From an uncultured Roseburia sp. (GTDB taxonomy: Bacteria; Bacillota_A; Clostridia; Lachnospirales; Lachnospiraceae), in contig CAAEAE010000168.1 of NCBI GenBank assembly GCA_900753715.1, forward strand, positions 1 through 43,142: 43,142 nucleotides of DNA. Reading direction: 5' to 3'. Of this stretch, positions 18,045-26,326 are shown piece after piece (within the stretch, counting starts at the first letter, position 1; the number at the start of each line of letters is the position of its first letter). The notes beneath the pieces were generated by a model. It did not search any database. It had not been told where the DNA came from and saw nothing but the letters and a program-made list of their open reading frames with translations. The position numbers and the translations under genes are program-made.

Positions 18045-18951
18045 CGGTAAAGTATCAGTAATCATTCCCGTGTGGAATGCACACGATTATATTCGAAGAT
18101 GTGTGGACAGCATAGTAAATCAAACATATGAAAATCTGGAGATTTTGTTGGTTGATGACGGAAGTACGGATGATTCTTTACAAATATGCTGGGAGTATGA
18201 GGAAAAAGATGCCAGAATAAGGGTGTTCCATAAAGAGAATGGCGGACAGGGAAGCGCCAGAAATCTGGCATTAGATCATTGCACGGGGGAGTATATTGGA
18301 TTTGTAGATAACGATGACTGGATTTTCCCCAAAATGTATGAGCGAATGGTGGAACTTATTCGGAAGTACGGGGCAGATGTAGCGAGGTGCGACGATCTGT
18401 CGGACGAGACACAGATTGATACAGAGAATTTTGTAGAAGAGACTACGTGTGGGGGAAAACAATATCATGAGTTGGTCTATTGTGATATTTGGGGCGGACA
18501 TGTGACAGATCGTTTGTTTAAACGAGAAGTTATAGGTGATTGGCGTTTTCCGCATAGTAAAACAATCGAAGATATGCGGTTTATGCGCCAAATATTACCA
18601 AATATCAGACTTGAAGCACACACTAGTGAAAAATTATATTTTTATACGGTAAGACAGAACAATACTTCTTTTGTATATGCGAGAACATTTATAAATTCCT
18701 ATGAAAGGGCAGAAGAATATCAAAGCAGATATGAAGAGGCATGCAGTAAATACCCTGAGTACAAAGAAACATTATTGACGAAATCAACGACGTTTGCTTG
18801 TGGGAGCATGAGGATTCTGTTAAAAGAGAAGAAAGGGAATTCTGAAGAATATAGAAAGATGCTTCAATTCCTTAAAAAAAATAGAAAAAGCATAACAGCA
18901 TTAAAAAAACTTCCTGTAAAGTATAAGCTGTTTTTGATAATGGCAAGGTGA
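18031..18951 (+). CDS. Family 2 glycosyltransferase
   Basis: A 306-residue GT-A enzyme with VSVIIPVWN, LLVDDGSTDD (42-43) and a metal site written DNDD (93-96) in place of DSDD. GQGSARN in the middle is typical. It starts inside the preceding glycosyltransferase gene after an AAGGAG site, so the two are co-translated. The C-terminal part is charged and has no membrane helix. The donor sugar is not predictable. Confidence 0.83.
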   Translation: MQINNGKVSVIIPVWNAHDYIRRCVDSIVNQTYENLEILLVDDGSTDDSLQICWEYEEKDARIRVFHKENGGQGSARNLALDHCTGEYIGFVDNDDWIFPKMYERMVELIRKYGADVARCDDLSDETQIDTENFVEETTCGGKQYHELVYCDIWGGHVTDRLFKREVIGDWRFPHSKTIEDMRFMRQILPNIRLEAHTSEKLYFYTVRQNNTSFVYARTFINSYERAEEYQSRYEEACSKYPEYKETLLTKSTTFACGSMRILLKEKKGNSEEYRKMLQFLKKNRKSITALKKLPVKYKLFLIMAR

Positions 18952-18954
18952 AAT

Positions 18955-19620
18955 ATGAAAACTATAGTAAAAAGAATAGGCATTAAAGTATATAATTTAA
19001 AGAACGGTCCATTTTGGAAGCAGGGTGGTGCAATAGTAGAAAGGCAGGGGCACAACATTGTGTTGGACTGTGTCAAAATCAGATCCCATGGAAAAAATAA
19101 CAGAGTAATAATAGAGGATGGGGTACGATTACATCATGTAAAAATTCAAATAAGTGGTAATGATAATACGATCATAATTGGTAGGAACTGTTCTATTCAA
19201 GATACCATTTTTGCTATGGAAGAGGATCATAACAGCGTGATACTCGGAGCAGGGACAACCACTACGGGAGGCGTTGTTTTTTCAGCAATTGAAGGAAGTA
19301 AGATAATTGTTGGCAGTGATGGTATGATTTCGAGAGATGTCTGGTTTTTTACAGGGGATGGGCATGGGATTGTGGATGAGCATGGAAAACGTACAAATTA
19401 TTCTCAAGATATTATTATTGGTGACCATGTCTGGATCGGCTATAGAGCAATTTTGACTAAGGGATGCAAAATATGTAATAATTCTATTATTGCAGTAGGT
19501 GCTGTATGTAACAGAAGTTTGAACGCAGTACTATCCGAAGGATGCGTGATTGGTGGAAATCCGGCAAAAGTAGTAGCCAGTGAAAAAAACTGGACTAGAA
19601 ATAGAAAAGACGGAGAATGA
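18955..19620 (+). CDS. Hexapeptide-repeat acyltransferase (WbbJ/DapH-like)
   Basis: A 221-residue left-handed beta-helix protein. Repeats of the I-x-G-x type run from about residue 55 to 205, with GDHVWIGYRAILTKG and VIGGNPAKVV at the end, the usual C-terminus of sugar O-acetyltransferases. A His in TGDGHGI is the probable catalytic base. It would transfer an acetyl or other acyl group from CoA to a sugar. A second acyltransferase follows directly, so the glycan may carry two different acyl groups. The start three bases after the preceding stop has only a weak ribosome site. Confidence 0.8.
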   Translation: MKTIVKRIGIKVYNLKNGPFWKQGGAIVERQGHNIVLDCVKIRSHGKNNRVIIEDGVRLHHVKIQISGNDNTIIIGRNCSIQDTIFAMEEDHNSVILGAGTTTTGGVVFSAIEGSKIIVGSDGMISRDVWFFTGDGHGIVDEHGKRTNYSQDIIIGDHVWIGYRAILTKGCKICNNSIIAVGAVCNRSLNAVLSEGCVIGGNPAKVVASEKNWTRNRKDGE

Positions 19621-19624
19621 CCGA

Positions 19625-20338
19625 ATGTTTAGGAGAATAATAAATTTTGTAAAAGGATTCAATTATACACGAAAATTGAATACTCAAAAGAAGTGCAATA
19701 TACATTGGCATACGGAGATAGATACAAAAACGCAATTCGAGGGATGTAATACAGTAATGCCACATGTGGGGTTAACTGATTGTAAGATAGGTTACATGTC
19801 TTATATTGGAAACAACACTATTTTTTTTAAGACAGATATTGGGAGATTTTGTAGTATAGCGGACAATGTTACAATTATATTTGGAGAACATCCGTCTTCT
19901 GTTTTTGCATCCACAAGTCAGGCGTTTTATTTTAAAACGGGTATTTCTTATCAGAGTTTTGTAAAGAACGACTATTGGACGCTGGAACAGGCATATCCAC
20001 ATGCTGATAAAGAAAATGACAGGTATTGCATTATTGGAAATGATGTGTGGATTGGAAAAAAAGTAATGATTCGATCAGGCGTTAAAATAGGCGATGGAGC
20101 GATTATTGCTTCGGGAGCTATTGTTACTAAAGATGTGGAACCCTATAGTATTGTAGGAGGGATTCCGGCAAGACATATTCGATATCGCTTTGAGGATGAT
20201 GATATTCAGTGGCTGAAGAAAACAAAATGGTGGAATAAAGATGTATCGTGGTGGGAAAAATATGGGGAATATTTTCATGATATTAAGCTACTCCGAAAAA
20301 AAATAGAAGAGGATAATTTGAATGGAACAGAATGTTGA
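19625..20338 (+). CDS. CatB/XAT-type hexapeptide acetyltransferase
   Basis: A 237-residue acetyltransferase related to the xenobiotic (chloramphenicol/streptogramin, XAT) group. GEHPSSVF near residue 85-92 contains the His typical of these enzymes. A 20-30 residue loop follows before the repeats NDVWIGKKVMIRSGVKIGDG and GGIPARHIRYRF. In polysaccharide loci such proteins O-acetylate sugars; drug resistance is not implied. The ATG at 19625 is chosen because GGAG sits about nine bases upstream; a longer start would run back into the previous gene. The flippase gene overlaps its end by 17 bases. Confidence 0.8.
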   Translation: MFRRIINFVKGFNYTRKLNTQKKCNIHWHTEIDTKTQFEGCNTVMPHVGLTDCKIGYMSYIGNNTIFFKTDIGRFCSIADNVTIIFGEHPSSVFASTSQAFYFKTGISYQSFVKNDYWTLEQAYPHADKENDRYCIIGNDVWIGKKVMIRSGVKIGDGAIIASGAIVTKDVEPYSIVGGIPARHIRYRFEDDDIQWLKKTKWWNKDVSWWEKYGEYFHDIKLLRKKIEEDNLNGTEC

Positions 20339-21854
20339 AGTGCATAGTAGAAATCAGATAAAAGTGGCAACGTTGGTTTCTTATATATCTATAGCCGTTA
20401 ATATAATTTCCGGACTGTTGTTTACTCCCTGGCTGATTCATCAATTGGGAGACGGTGATTATGGAATTTATAGCATTGGAACATCTATTATTACGTTATT
20501 AATAATGGATTTTGGTATCAGTGAGGCCGTAGCCAAGTATGTGGCCCAGTATAGAACGGAAGGAAAAGAGGAGAAGGTAACAGAGCTGCTCAGCCTGGTG
20601 ACCAAAATTTACTTGATTCTTGCACTGATTTTTTTGATACTATTTTCCGTATTATATTTTTTTCTTGGAAATATATATGCTGGATTGACAGCCGGGGAAT
20701 TAATTAAACTTAAGAATGTATATATCATGATTGCTATTTATAATGTGTTTGCATTTGCATTTACTCCCTTATCCGGAATTATGTTGGCATATGAACATCT
20801 GGTAAGTCTGAAACTGTGCGATATAGTTTTACGTTTATTAACGATAGTTATCACGATTATCGCAATTGTAAATGGTCTTGGACTATATTCGGCAGTTATG
20901 GCGAATGCAATTGCAGGAGTGGCAGTTATTGCCTATAAGCTATACATCATTCAATCCAATCATAGATTTAAAATTGATTTGGCATATCAAGATAATGATT
21001 TACTAAAAAAGATTTTTTCCTTCTCTGTTTGGGTTGCCTTGTTGGTAATAACACAGAGATGTATATACAGTATTACACCCAGCATATTAGGTGCATTATC
21101 CAGTAGTAATGAGGTGACATTGTATAGTGTATCCAGTGCGTTGGAGGGATATGCCTATAGTTTTGGAAGCGTTATTAGCACACTGTTTTTGGCCAAAATT
21201 ACTAGACAATTAGAATCCGGTGATCATGAAGGATTTAATAAATTGATTATTACTACTGGGAAAATACAGTTCTTATTATGTGTAATTATTTTAGGTGGAT
21301 TTATATGTGTGGGAAATGATTTTATCAATTTATGGATGGGAAATGGTTATGAAATAACTTATATTATGACGGTCATCTTACTCATTCCCAGTATATTTAT
21401 TTGGCCTTTTATGACTGCGAGCGTAGGATTGACAGTGGCAAACAGAGTCAAAGGACCGGCATTAGTCAATTTGGGTACGGCTTGTATTAATATTTTAATG
21501 GAGTGCATTTTGGTCGGTAAACTAGGAGCGTTTGGTGCAGTTTTATCCATAGCAGTGGCAAATAGTTTTAAAGGAATTGCGTTAATATTTGTTTATAAAA
21601 AATATTTGCCCATACGTTTGCACCAATTCATAAAAGAGGTATTTGTAGTATATGGAATACCATTAGGTATAATGACAGTAGTGGGGAGAAACTTGCTAAA
21701 ATTCATCTCACTGGAGGGGACTTTTGGATTTATAATTAAGGGGATAACAATCTTAATTTTATATACAATAACTATATTATTGGCATCCAAATTTTGGGAT
21801 TGTGAGTTCTGCCAGTTTATTAAAGGTTACATTAGGAAGAGAAAATCAGAATAA
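20322..21854 (+). CDS. wzx: Wzx-like polysaccharide flippase
   Basis: A 510-residue membrane protein with about 12-14 hydrophobic helices. It belongs to the MOP superfamily by size, even helix spacing and the start YISIAVNIISGLLFTPWLI, followed by GDGDYGIY. It also has MDFGISEAVAKYVAQYR, typical of PST/Wzx exporters. It would flip undecaprenyl-diphosphate repeat units outward for the EpsG-like polymerase. It is the only flippase in the window. The start overlaps the acetyltransferase gene, with AGAGGA upstream. Confidence 0.87.
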   Translation: MEQNVEVHSRNQIKVATLVSYISIAVNIISGLLFTPWLIHQLGDGDYGIYSIGTSIITLLIMDFGISEAVAKYVAQYRTEGKEEKVTELLSLVTKIYLILALIFLILFSVLYFFLGNIYAGLTAGELIKLKNVYIMIAIYNVFAFAFTPLSGIMLAYEHLVSLKLCDIVLRLLTIVITIIAIVNGLGLYSAVMANAIAGVAVIAYKLYIIQSNHRFKIDLAYQDNDLLKKIFSFSVWVALLVITQRCIYSITPSILGALSSSNEVTLYSVSSALEGYAYSFGSVISTLFLAKITRQLESGDHEGFNKLIITTGKIQFLLCVIILGGFICVGNDFINLWMGNGYEITYIMTVILLIPSIFIWPFMTASVGLTVANRVKGPALVNLGTACINILMECILVGKLGAFGAVLSIAVANSFKGIALIFVYKKYLPIRLHQFIKEVFVVYGIPLGIMTVVGRNLLKFISLEGTFGFIIKGITILILYTITILLASKFWDCEFCQFIKGYIRKRKSE

Positions 21855-21870
21855 AAGAGTGTAAATAACA

Positions 21871-22404
21871 ATGCTAAAAGGGAAAAAGAGATTTTTGCTA
21901 TTTGGAGTTTGTATAATATTTTTCTTATTAATGTTAAATAGTATAGTAGAATTATGGTTCTATGTATTTGGCACGGGTAATGTAAATAAAGATTATCTTG
22001 CAGTAGATACTGTGTGGTATAATCCGGAAAATTGCTATCATAATGACGTATTGATCAATACCTTACTAGGACATAAGACATGCGTATGTAATCCAAATAG
22101 TTGGTATGCAGAATACTTTGAAGTGTTTTCCCAAGATACGGATATGAAAAATGACATTCCGGTAATTATTAGGAAAGATAAAATTAATATAACAGAGTTT
22201 GAAGAAGTTGGTTATTCATTGGCATATGTTCATTCCACACTGGTAGATCATGCAGTGTTTGATATAGTTCAAAAAAAAGATGTACCTATTTTGTTTATAC
22301 GCCTAAAGGGAATGAAAGACGCTGACCGAGTTGTTGCATTGAATGACGAAGAGGGAAATATATACTTGATGACAGAGGATTATTGGAATGAAACGTATAA
22401 ATAG
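21871..22404 (+). CDS. Small single-pass membrane protein of unknown function
   Basis: A 177-residue protein that I do not recognise. A hydrophobic segment at about residues 9-30 follows a KGKKR start and has no lipobox. The remaining 145 residues look extracellular and folded, with DYLAVDTVWYNPENCY and three further Cys-containing stretches. The gene overlaps the next membrane protein gene by 17 bases, which suggests that the two products act together. It might assist the neighbouring polytopic protein or modify the exported glycan. There is no motif to support an enzyme call. Confidence 0.6.
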   Translation: MLKGKKRFLLFGVCIIFFLLMLNSIVELWFYVFGTGNVNKDYLAVDTVWYNPENCYHNDVLINTLLGHKTCVCNPNSWYAEYFEVFSQDTDMKNDIPVIIRKDKINITEFEEVGYSLAYVHSTLVDHAVFDIVQKKDVPILFIRLKGMKDADRVVALNDEEGNIYLMTEDYWNETYK

Positions 22405-24004
22405 TGTTGGGAAATGGGCAGCTCCAATGCTGGTTCTGCTGATTTCAATTATCATTTTTTTTTACACATCGACAATTACATATAAAAACATTGGCACAAA
22501 TGAATTATTTGCAACAGTAGATGCAATTACGAGAGGGTACAAGATAAAACAGATTATTGCATCCGTAGTATTGTTTATTGCCGGCTATTTAGTAGCACAA
22601 GGGACATTCGATAAACAGACAGATGCTATGAAGGCAGCATGGGCAGTACCTATTGCTGTTGTAGGATGGTGCATGTGTAGTGCTGTAATACTGCTTTTAA
22701 GACTGCCATATATTCGGAGTTTTGCGTTTGGACTAGTGGGAGCATTACTGGGTGCCATGATATATATTCGAAAAGAATATATTAAAAAGACCAATTGGGA
22801 CGTACTATGCAGATATATTATTTGGTGCGCAGCATTATCTACGATTTTTTCTACAGGAATTATTCCAACGGTCATGTCTTCGGATTCCTATTATTATGTA
22901 ATGCAATATGGAGAAGTTGTAGCTAAGGTTGGAAGCTTGAATTTTGATACTGCAGGAGCCACTATGACGTGGACGGGGGTATCTTCTGCCCTGATAAGTT
23001 CCTTGGCATATTTTTGTGGATTTGAGACGATTACGGTAATTCATAATTTATTAATAATAAGTATGCTTATTTGCTTTTATTTAACGATGAAAAAGCAGAT
23101 AAGTAATTTGGGAGCCAGAGAAAACCAGGCAATAGTCGGGGCAGGTGTTTTTACGGTAATGCTTATAGTAATTCCGGCGTTTGAACTTTTGTCTTTCTGG
23201 GTTATCTCTAATACTTATTGCATGGTTTACATTTTTCTACTTATGATAGGCATGAATTTATATACAACTGACGAGAGGGAAAACAAGGCATTGTTGATAT
23301 TACTCTCTATGGTAATTTGCTGGCTTACGCTGAGCCGTGCTGAAATGAGTGTCTGCATGGCTTGTATAGTCTGCCTGATAAGTTTCCTACCGCTGACGCA
23401 AAGAGAAATGCTTACGTTATCTGTTCCGATGATGGTAGTGCAGTTATTATATTTAATCGAACTGAACTATCAACAGGCGATTAGTGTGAAAAACGTATAT
23501 GATTCAATGCTGACACCGGCTATTCAGGCAATAATAACCGTGGCAACAGTAGGGTGTGTAATTTATTCTTTTTTTATAAATAGTAAATTTTTTAGTTGGA
23601 TACGAAAAAAAATAAATATTATAGTATTTGCTATTTTGCCAGGCATATGTATAGTAATTTATTTTCTCGATAAAGAGAAATATGTTAAAAGTATAGAAAG
23701 TATCATTTATAACTTTAAAACGCAGTATTGGGGGTATTTGCCAGCGCTAATTCTTGTATTATATATTGTAATTGCTTTGAATAAAAAAATTAATTTTGGG
23801 CTGATTTTTTCTACAGGATATGTGCTCATAAATCTGATATTGTGCCTTGGAAGAAAGCAACCTTTGAGAAATGGATATGGTGATTCCTGTAATAGAATTA
23901 TGATGTCGGCAATTCCGGTTGTATTTTTTGCATTAATATGTAGTGTGCTTGAGATTGTAGCTTTATGTATTAAAGAGAATAAGGAACAAGAGGAATATAA
24001 ATGA
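22388..24004 (+). CDS. Polytopic membrane protein, possible GT-C-like or polymerase
   Basis: A 538-residue protein with about 12-13 hydrophobic segments. I do not recognise a named family. After the fourth or fifth helix there is SSDSYYYVMQYG, an acidic/aromatic outside loop that recalls GT-C transferases and O-unit polymerases. Near the end, NGYGDSCNRIMMSAIP precedes the last helix. It starts inside the small protein gene upstream and ends in an ATGA overlap with a truncated gene, so originally at least three genes were coupled here. Transfer or polymerisation of lipid-linked sugars is the likeliest role, with low confidence. Confidence 0.5.
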   Translation: MKRINSVGKWAAPMLVLLISIIIFFYTSTITYKNIGTNELFATVDAITRGYKIKQIIASVVLFIAGYLVAQGTFDKQTDAMKAAWAVPIAVVGWCMCSAVILLLRLPYIRSFAFGLVGALLGAMIYIRKEYIKKTNWDVLCRYIIWCAALSTIFSTGIIPTVMSSDSYYYVMQYGEVVAKVGSLNFDTAGATMTWTGVSSALISSLAYFCGFETITVIHNLLIISMLICFYLTMKKQISNLGARENQAIVGAGVFTVMLIVIPAFELLSFWVISNTYCMVYIFLLMIGMNLYTTDERENKALLILLSMVICWLTLSRAEMSVCMACIVCLISFLPLTQREMLTLSVPMMVVQLLYLIELNYQQAISVKNVYDSMLTPAIQAIITVATVGCVIYSFFINSKFFSWIRKKINIIVFAILPGICIVIYFLDKEKYVKSIESIIYNFKTQYWGYLPALILVLYIVIALNKKINFGLIFSTGYVLINLILCLGRKQPLRNGYGDSCNRIMMSAIPVVFFALICSVLEIVALCIKENKEQEEYK

Positions 24005-24144
24005 AAAAAAAGAAACGAATACCATATGAAAGCTACATTATTATATATATTATATATTTTTTCCTGCAATTGATTTATGTGTATGCAAATGGGACTTGTG
24101 TGAGTGTCAGCGATGGTAAGTACTCAAACATGGGTACCATAAAA
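24001..24144 (+). pseudogene. 5' fragment of a membrane protein gene cut by the IS66-like element
   Basis: An ATG in an ATGA overlap with the preceding stop opens a 47-residue frame. The start is basic (MKKKKRIPYES), then a hydrophobic run IIIYIIYFFLQLIYVYA, as in a membrane protein. From codon 39 on, the codons belong to the left end of the IS element and a stop follows at once. No continuation is recognisable beyond the right end of the element. I read it as the leftover N-terminus of a gene that was coupled to the upstream operon. An intact tiny membrane peptide is a less likely alternative. Confidence 0.55.
24116..24138. repeat. IS66-like left terminal inverted repeat
   Basis: It starts GTAAGTACTC and ends CATGGGTACC. 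It matches the reverse complement of 25419-25441 at 19 of 23 positions. Confidence 0.8.
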
Positions 24145-24201
24145 TAAAAGAAACCGCCATTTTACTGGCGATTCCTATAGATTTGCTCTTTGACAGTTAA
24201 A

Positions 24202-24597
24202 TTAACTTTTTTTGGAGACTTTTTTCAGACTGCTGCATTTTTTCTGGGCTGCTTTAGACCAGGGAAGCAGGTCAGCAAGGAAGTCACGGCTGGTATCGTC
24301 TTGGTGTGCTGCCAGTTCGGTCAGCACATACTCCAGATATTCGTAGACCCGGAGACCGTTTGCTTTTTCCGTCTTACGGCCGAAGGAACGCTGGTTCATA
24401 AGAGCGATCTGTTCCGTGAGGAACTCCAGCTGGGAGCTGATGGAATTCAGCTGAAGCAGCAGTCCTTTGATGATGGTAATGAGGACATGTTTGTCCATCT
24501 GATTGAGTTGTTCTTCGGTAAGACTGGAGAAATCTGTTATGCTGCACCTCGTTTCATTTCTGTAAGTATTATAACAGAAATGCCGTAAATATGCCAC
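24202..24597 (-). pseudogene. IS66 tnpC remnant with large in-frame internal deletion
   Basis: The 131-residue frame joins two distant parts of an IS66 transposase. The N-terminal part (LTEEQLNQMDKHVLITIIKG through RSFGRKTEK) is the usual leucine-rich start of TnpC. It runs directly into YEYLEYVLTELAAH and DFLADLLPWS, the usual last 50 residues. The whole DDE catalytic core, about 400 residues, is absent, so the product cannot transpose. The deletion kept the frame open. The residues before ITDFSSL may lie upstream of the original start. Confidence 0.8.
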
Positions 24598-24694
24598 TTT
24601 CGGGGAATGGGATGTTCGTGATAATGACTATGGGCAGAACAAAGCCAGGAAGGGAAGCAGAGGTGGGAATGCAGAGGCAGAAAGAAAAAAGAAC

Positions 24695-24764
24695 TGTACC
24701 CGTGGGAGTCTGTAAAGACCTGATACAAGGTATCACAAAGGTCGTACAGAGTCCCACGGGCACA
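24695..24764. repeat. Palindromic element inside the IS66 remnant
   Basis: Two arms of about 20 bases (24695-24714 and 24744-24764) are complementary at about 18 positions, with CCGTGGGA opposite TCCCACGG. An inner pair, GATAC and GTATC, flanks AAG at the centre. The whole can fold into a 70-base hairpin. It lies where the tnpB frame has already broken, in the gap before tnpC, and could be a small insertion or a decayed terminator. Confidence 0.6.
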
Positions 24765-24812
24765 GTAAAAAGGCTGAAAAGCCGTTCGGAAATTTCTCTG
24801 TTTTGCACAAAC

Positions 24813-25340
24813 TCAGGAAGCACGCCTGCCGCAGAAGAGGAACAGGGTGTTGGGAACAAAGAGGGGCAGGTGATACCGGGTCTCGATGATGGCAGCGAGG
24901 GTATCCATGCCATAGCGCATATCGGTGTAGCCACAGACTACATAGATGGCGGAGAAGGAGGAAGGATCCGCATCCCTAAGCATGACGGAGAGCCGTGATG
25001 ATACGGCAGAGCATCTCTCAGAGGCTGAGGCATCAAGAGAGAGGGTGACACCACAAAGCAAGACAGAGATCGTGTTGTTAATACACGAATCGGCCGAATT
25101 GCGCGAATCGCACAATTCGTGTAATGGTGCTGGAGCCCGCAGAACAATAGGAACGATGTCCGGGAGAACAGAATCCACATAGCTTTCTTTCAGACGGTGT
25201 TTCCAGTAGTTGTAGGTGTGGATGGTGTAGCCGTTCTGTTCACACCATTGTCTGACGGTCGGACCGCTTTCGGATTGTTCTTTGCAAAGGACAGCCCACT
25301 GGTCGAGTTTGGCCTGTTGTAACTTTTTAGTAGTGTTCAT
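24813..25340 (-). pseudogene. IS66 tnpA-tnpB remnant, fused and truncated
   Basis: Residues 1-55 are a TnpA-like DNA-binding start (KLDQWAVLCKEQSES, VRQWCEQNGYTIHTYNYWKHRL). Residues 125-175 are the TnpB core (VVCGYTDMRYGMDTLAAII, LFLFCGRR). The two are normally separate, overlapping genes of about 110-120 residues each; here one frame runs through both. The TnpB part breaks right after CGRR, where a RIK-type motif is expected, and the frame is lost. Neither protein is likely to be functional. An inverted repeat built from CGAAT units (25083-25122) sits in the tnpA part. Confidence 0.75.
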
Positions 25341-25418
25341 GAGAACCTCCTGAGATAAGACGCAAAGGAAATGCGAATATTTGGAGGTAATTATCTCATG
25401 AATGTGGTATTATGGTAA

Positions 25419-25441
25419 GGTACTCATGATAGAGTGCTTAC
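25419..25441. repeat. IS66-like right terminal inverted repeat
   Basis: It ends GTGCTTAC, the inverted partner of the left end at 24116. It is followed by TTCGTAAG, which makes a small local palindrome, CTTAC-TTC-GTAAG, across the junction. Confidence 0.8.
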
Positions 25442-25528
25442 TTCGTAAGAGCAATTGATAATCTTTATAGGGTGAAGTAACCACATGAGTAAAAGAAAAT
25501 CCTCGCAGAGGCGGTTTTGCGAATGGGG

Positions 25529-25556
25529 TTCTGAATAGTTACCAATAATTTATAAC
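25529..25556 (+). promoter_or_regulatory. Weak candidate promoter between the IS remnant and the methyltransferase
   Basis: TTCTGA (25529-25534) and TATAAC (25551-25556) with a 16-base spacer. The -10 is good and the -35 poor. It would restart transcription after the IS element, close to the methyltransferase start at 25572. A candidate only. Confidence 0.25.
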
Positions 25557-25571
25557 AGAGAGAAGTTTCAC

Positions 25572-26324
25572 ATGGAGGAAGATGATAAAGTCATGGAAAA
25601 GGAACAAAATGAGTTGTCAGAGAATCTGAATCATTGGGATTATATTGATCGGTATTCCAGATGGATGTATCATACGTATCAGGAATATATCAACGATGGA
25701 GATAGAATTTTTGATGTTGGTGCAGGAATGGGACGTATGGTGAAGTTCTATATTAATCGAGCAGCGCAGATAACTGCGACGGACATTTTTCAAAGGCAGG
25801 TAGACTATATGAATGAGAGATTTCGTCGATATGCTAATTTTAATGCCGTATTATGGGATATTATGAAAGATGAAGTAGGAGATTATAAAGGAAAGTATGA
25901 TACAGTAATTTGCATCAATGTATTGGAACACTTAAAGGATGACAATCTGGCTATACAGAAAATGAAGGAATTGTTGAAGCCTGGAGGAAAATTAATAATA
26001 ATGGTGCCGGCTTTGCAAAAATTATATTGTTCCTTAGATGAAAATGTAGGACATTATCGCAGATATGACAAAGGTGATTTGCAACGACTTGCCAAGGATA
26101 ATCATTTGACAATTAAAAAAAATATATATTTTAACCGACTGGGTATTTTGCCTTATTGGTGGAAAGGAAAAAGGAAAGCTAAGACGAAAGAAAGCTTTAG
26201 CTCTTCTTTGAATGAGAATAATTCAAAAATATATAATTTTGCATCAATGCTGATAGAGCCGGTTGAAAAGATAATTTTGCCCAGAAAAGGCCTTTCGGAG
26301 TTGATTATCTTAAGAAAGGAATAA
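25572..26324 (+). CDS. Class I SAM-dependent methyltransferase
   Basis: A 250-residue soluble enzyme. Motif I, IFDVGAGMGRMVK (47-58), an acidic end of strand 2 in ITATDIF, and CINVLEHLKDD followed by LKPGGKLIIMVP are the standard SAM-binding set. The C-terminal part has GHYRRYDKGDL, common in methyltransferases next to polyprenyl-phosphate glycosyltransferases. It is likely to methylate a sugar or a lipid-linked intermediate. The start follows GAGAGAAG at good spacing. It is the first intact gene after the IS element, and the GT2 gene follows two bases later. Confidence 0.82.
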   Translation: MEEDDKVMEKEQNELSENLNHWDYIDRYSRWMYHTYQEYINDGDRIFDVGAGMGRMVKFYINRAAQITATDIFQRQVDYMNERFRRYANFNAVLWDIMKDEVGDYKGKYDTVICINVLEHLKDDNLAIQKMKELLKPGGKLIIMVPALQKLYCSLDENVGHYRRYDKGDLQRLAKDNHLTIKKNIYFNRLGILPYWWKGKRKAKTKESFSSSLNENNSKIYNFASMLIEPVEKIILPRKGLSELIILRKE

Positions 26325-26326
26325 AT

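Larger units (their letters stand above)
24116..25441 (-). mobile_element. Degenerate, internally deleted IS66-family element
   Basis: The ends are 23-base imperfect inverted repeats (24116-24138 and 25419-25441, 19 of 23 matching, starting GTAAG), as in IS66-family elements. Inside, on the minus strand, are remnants of all three IS66 genes in order: tnpA-like, tnpB-like and tnpC-like. The length is 1326 bp, against roughly 2.5 kb for a complete IS66 relative, because most of tnpC is missing. The eight bases beside each end (CAGCGATG and TTCGTAAG) do not match, so no target duplication is seen. It could still be moved by an active relative elsewhere in the genome. Confidence 0.85.

Noticed and set aside
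19625..20338. Antibiotic (chloramphenicol-type) acetyltransferase
   Set aside because: The fold matches the XAT group, but the position between a sugar acyltransferase and a flippase points to glycan O-acetylation.
24190..24998. Two plus-strand open frames inside the IS66 remnant
   Set aside because: They are antisense to recognisable TnpB and TnpC sequence and have no motifs of their own.
25083..25122. Inverted repeat of CGAAT units, possibly a regulatory site
   Set aside because: It lies within the tnpA-like remnant, and simple repetition in a decaying sequence is the easier explanation.
25442..25449. Target-site duplication of the IS66 element
   Set aside because: TTCGTAAG on the right does not match CAGCGATG on the left.
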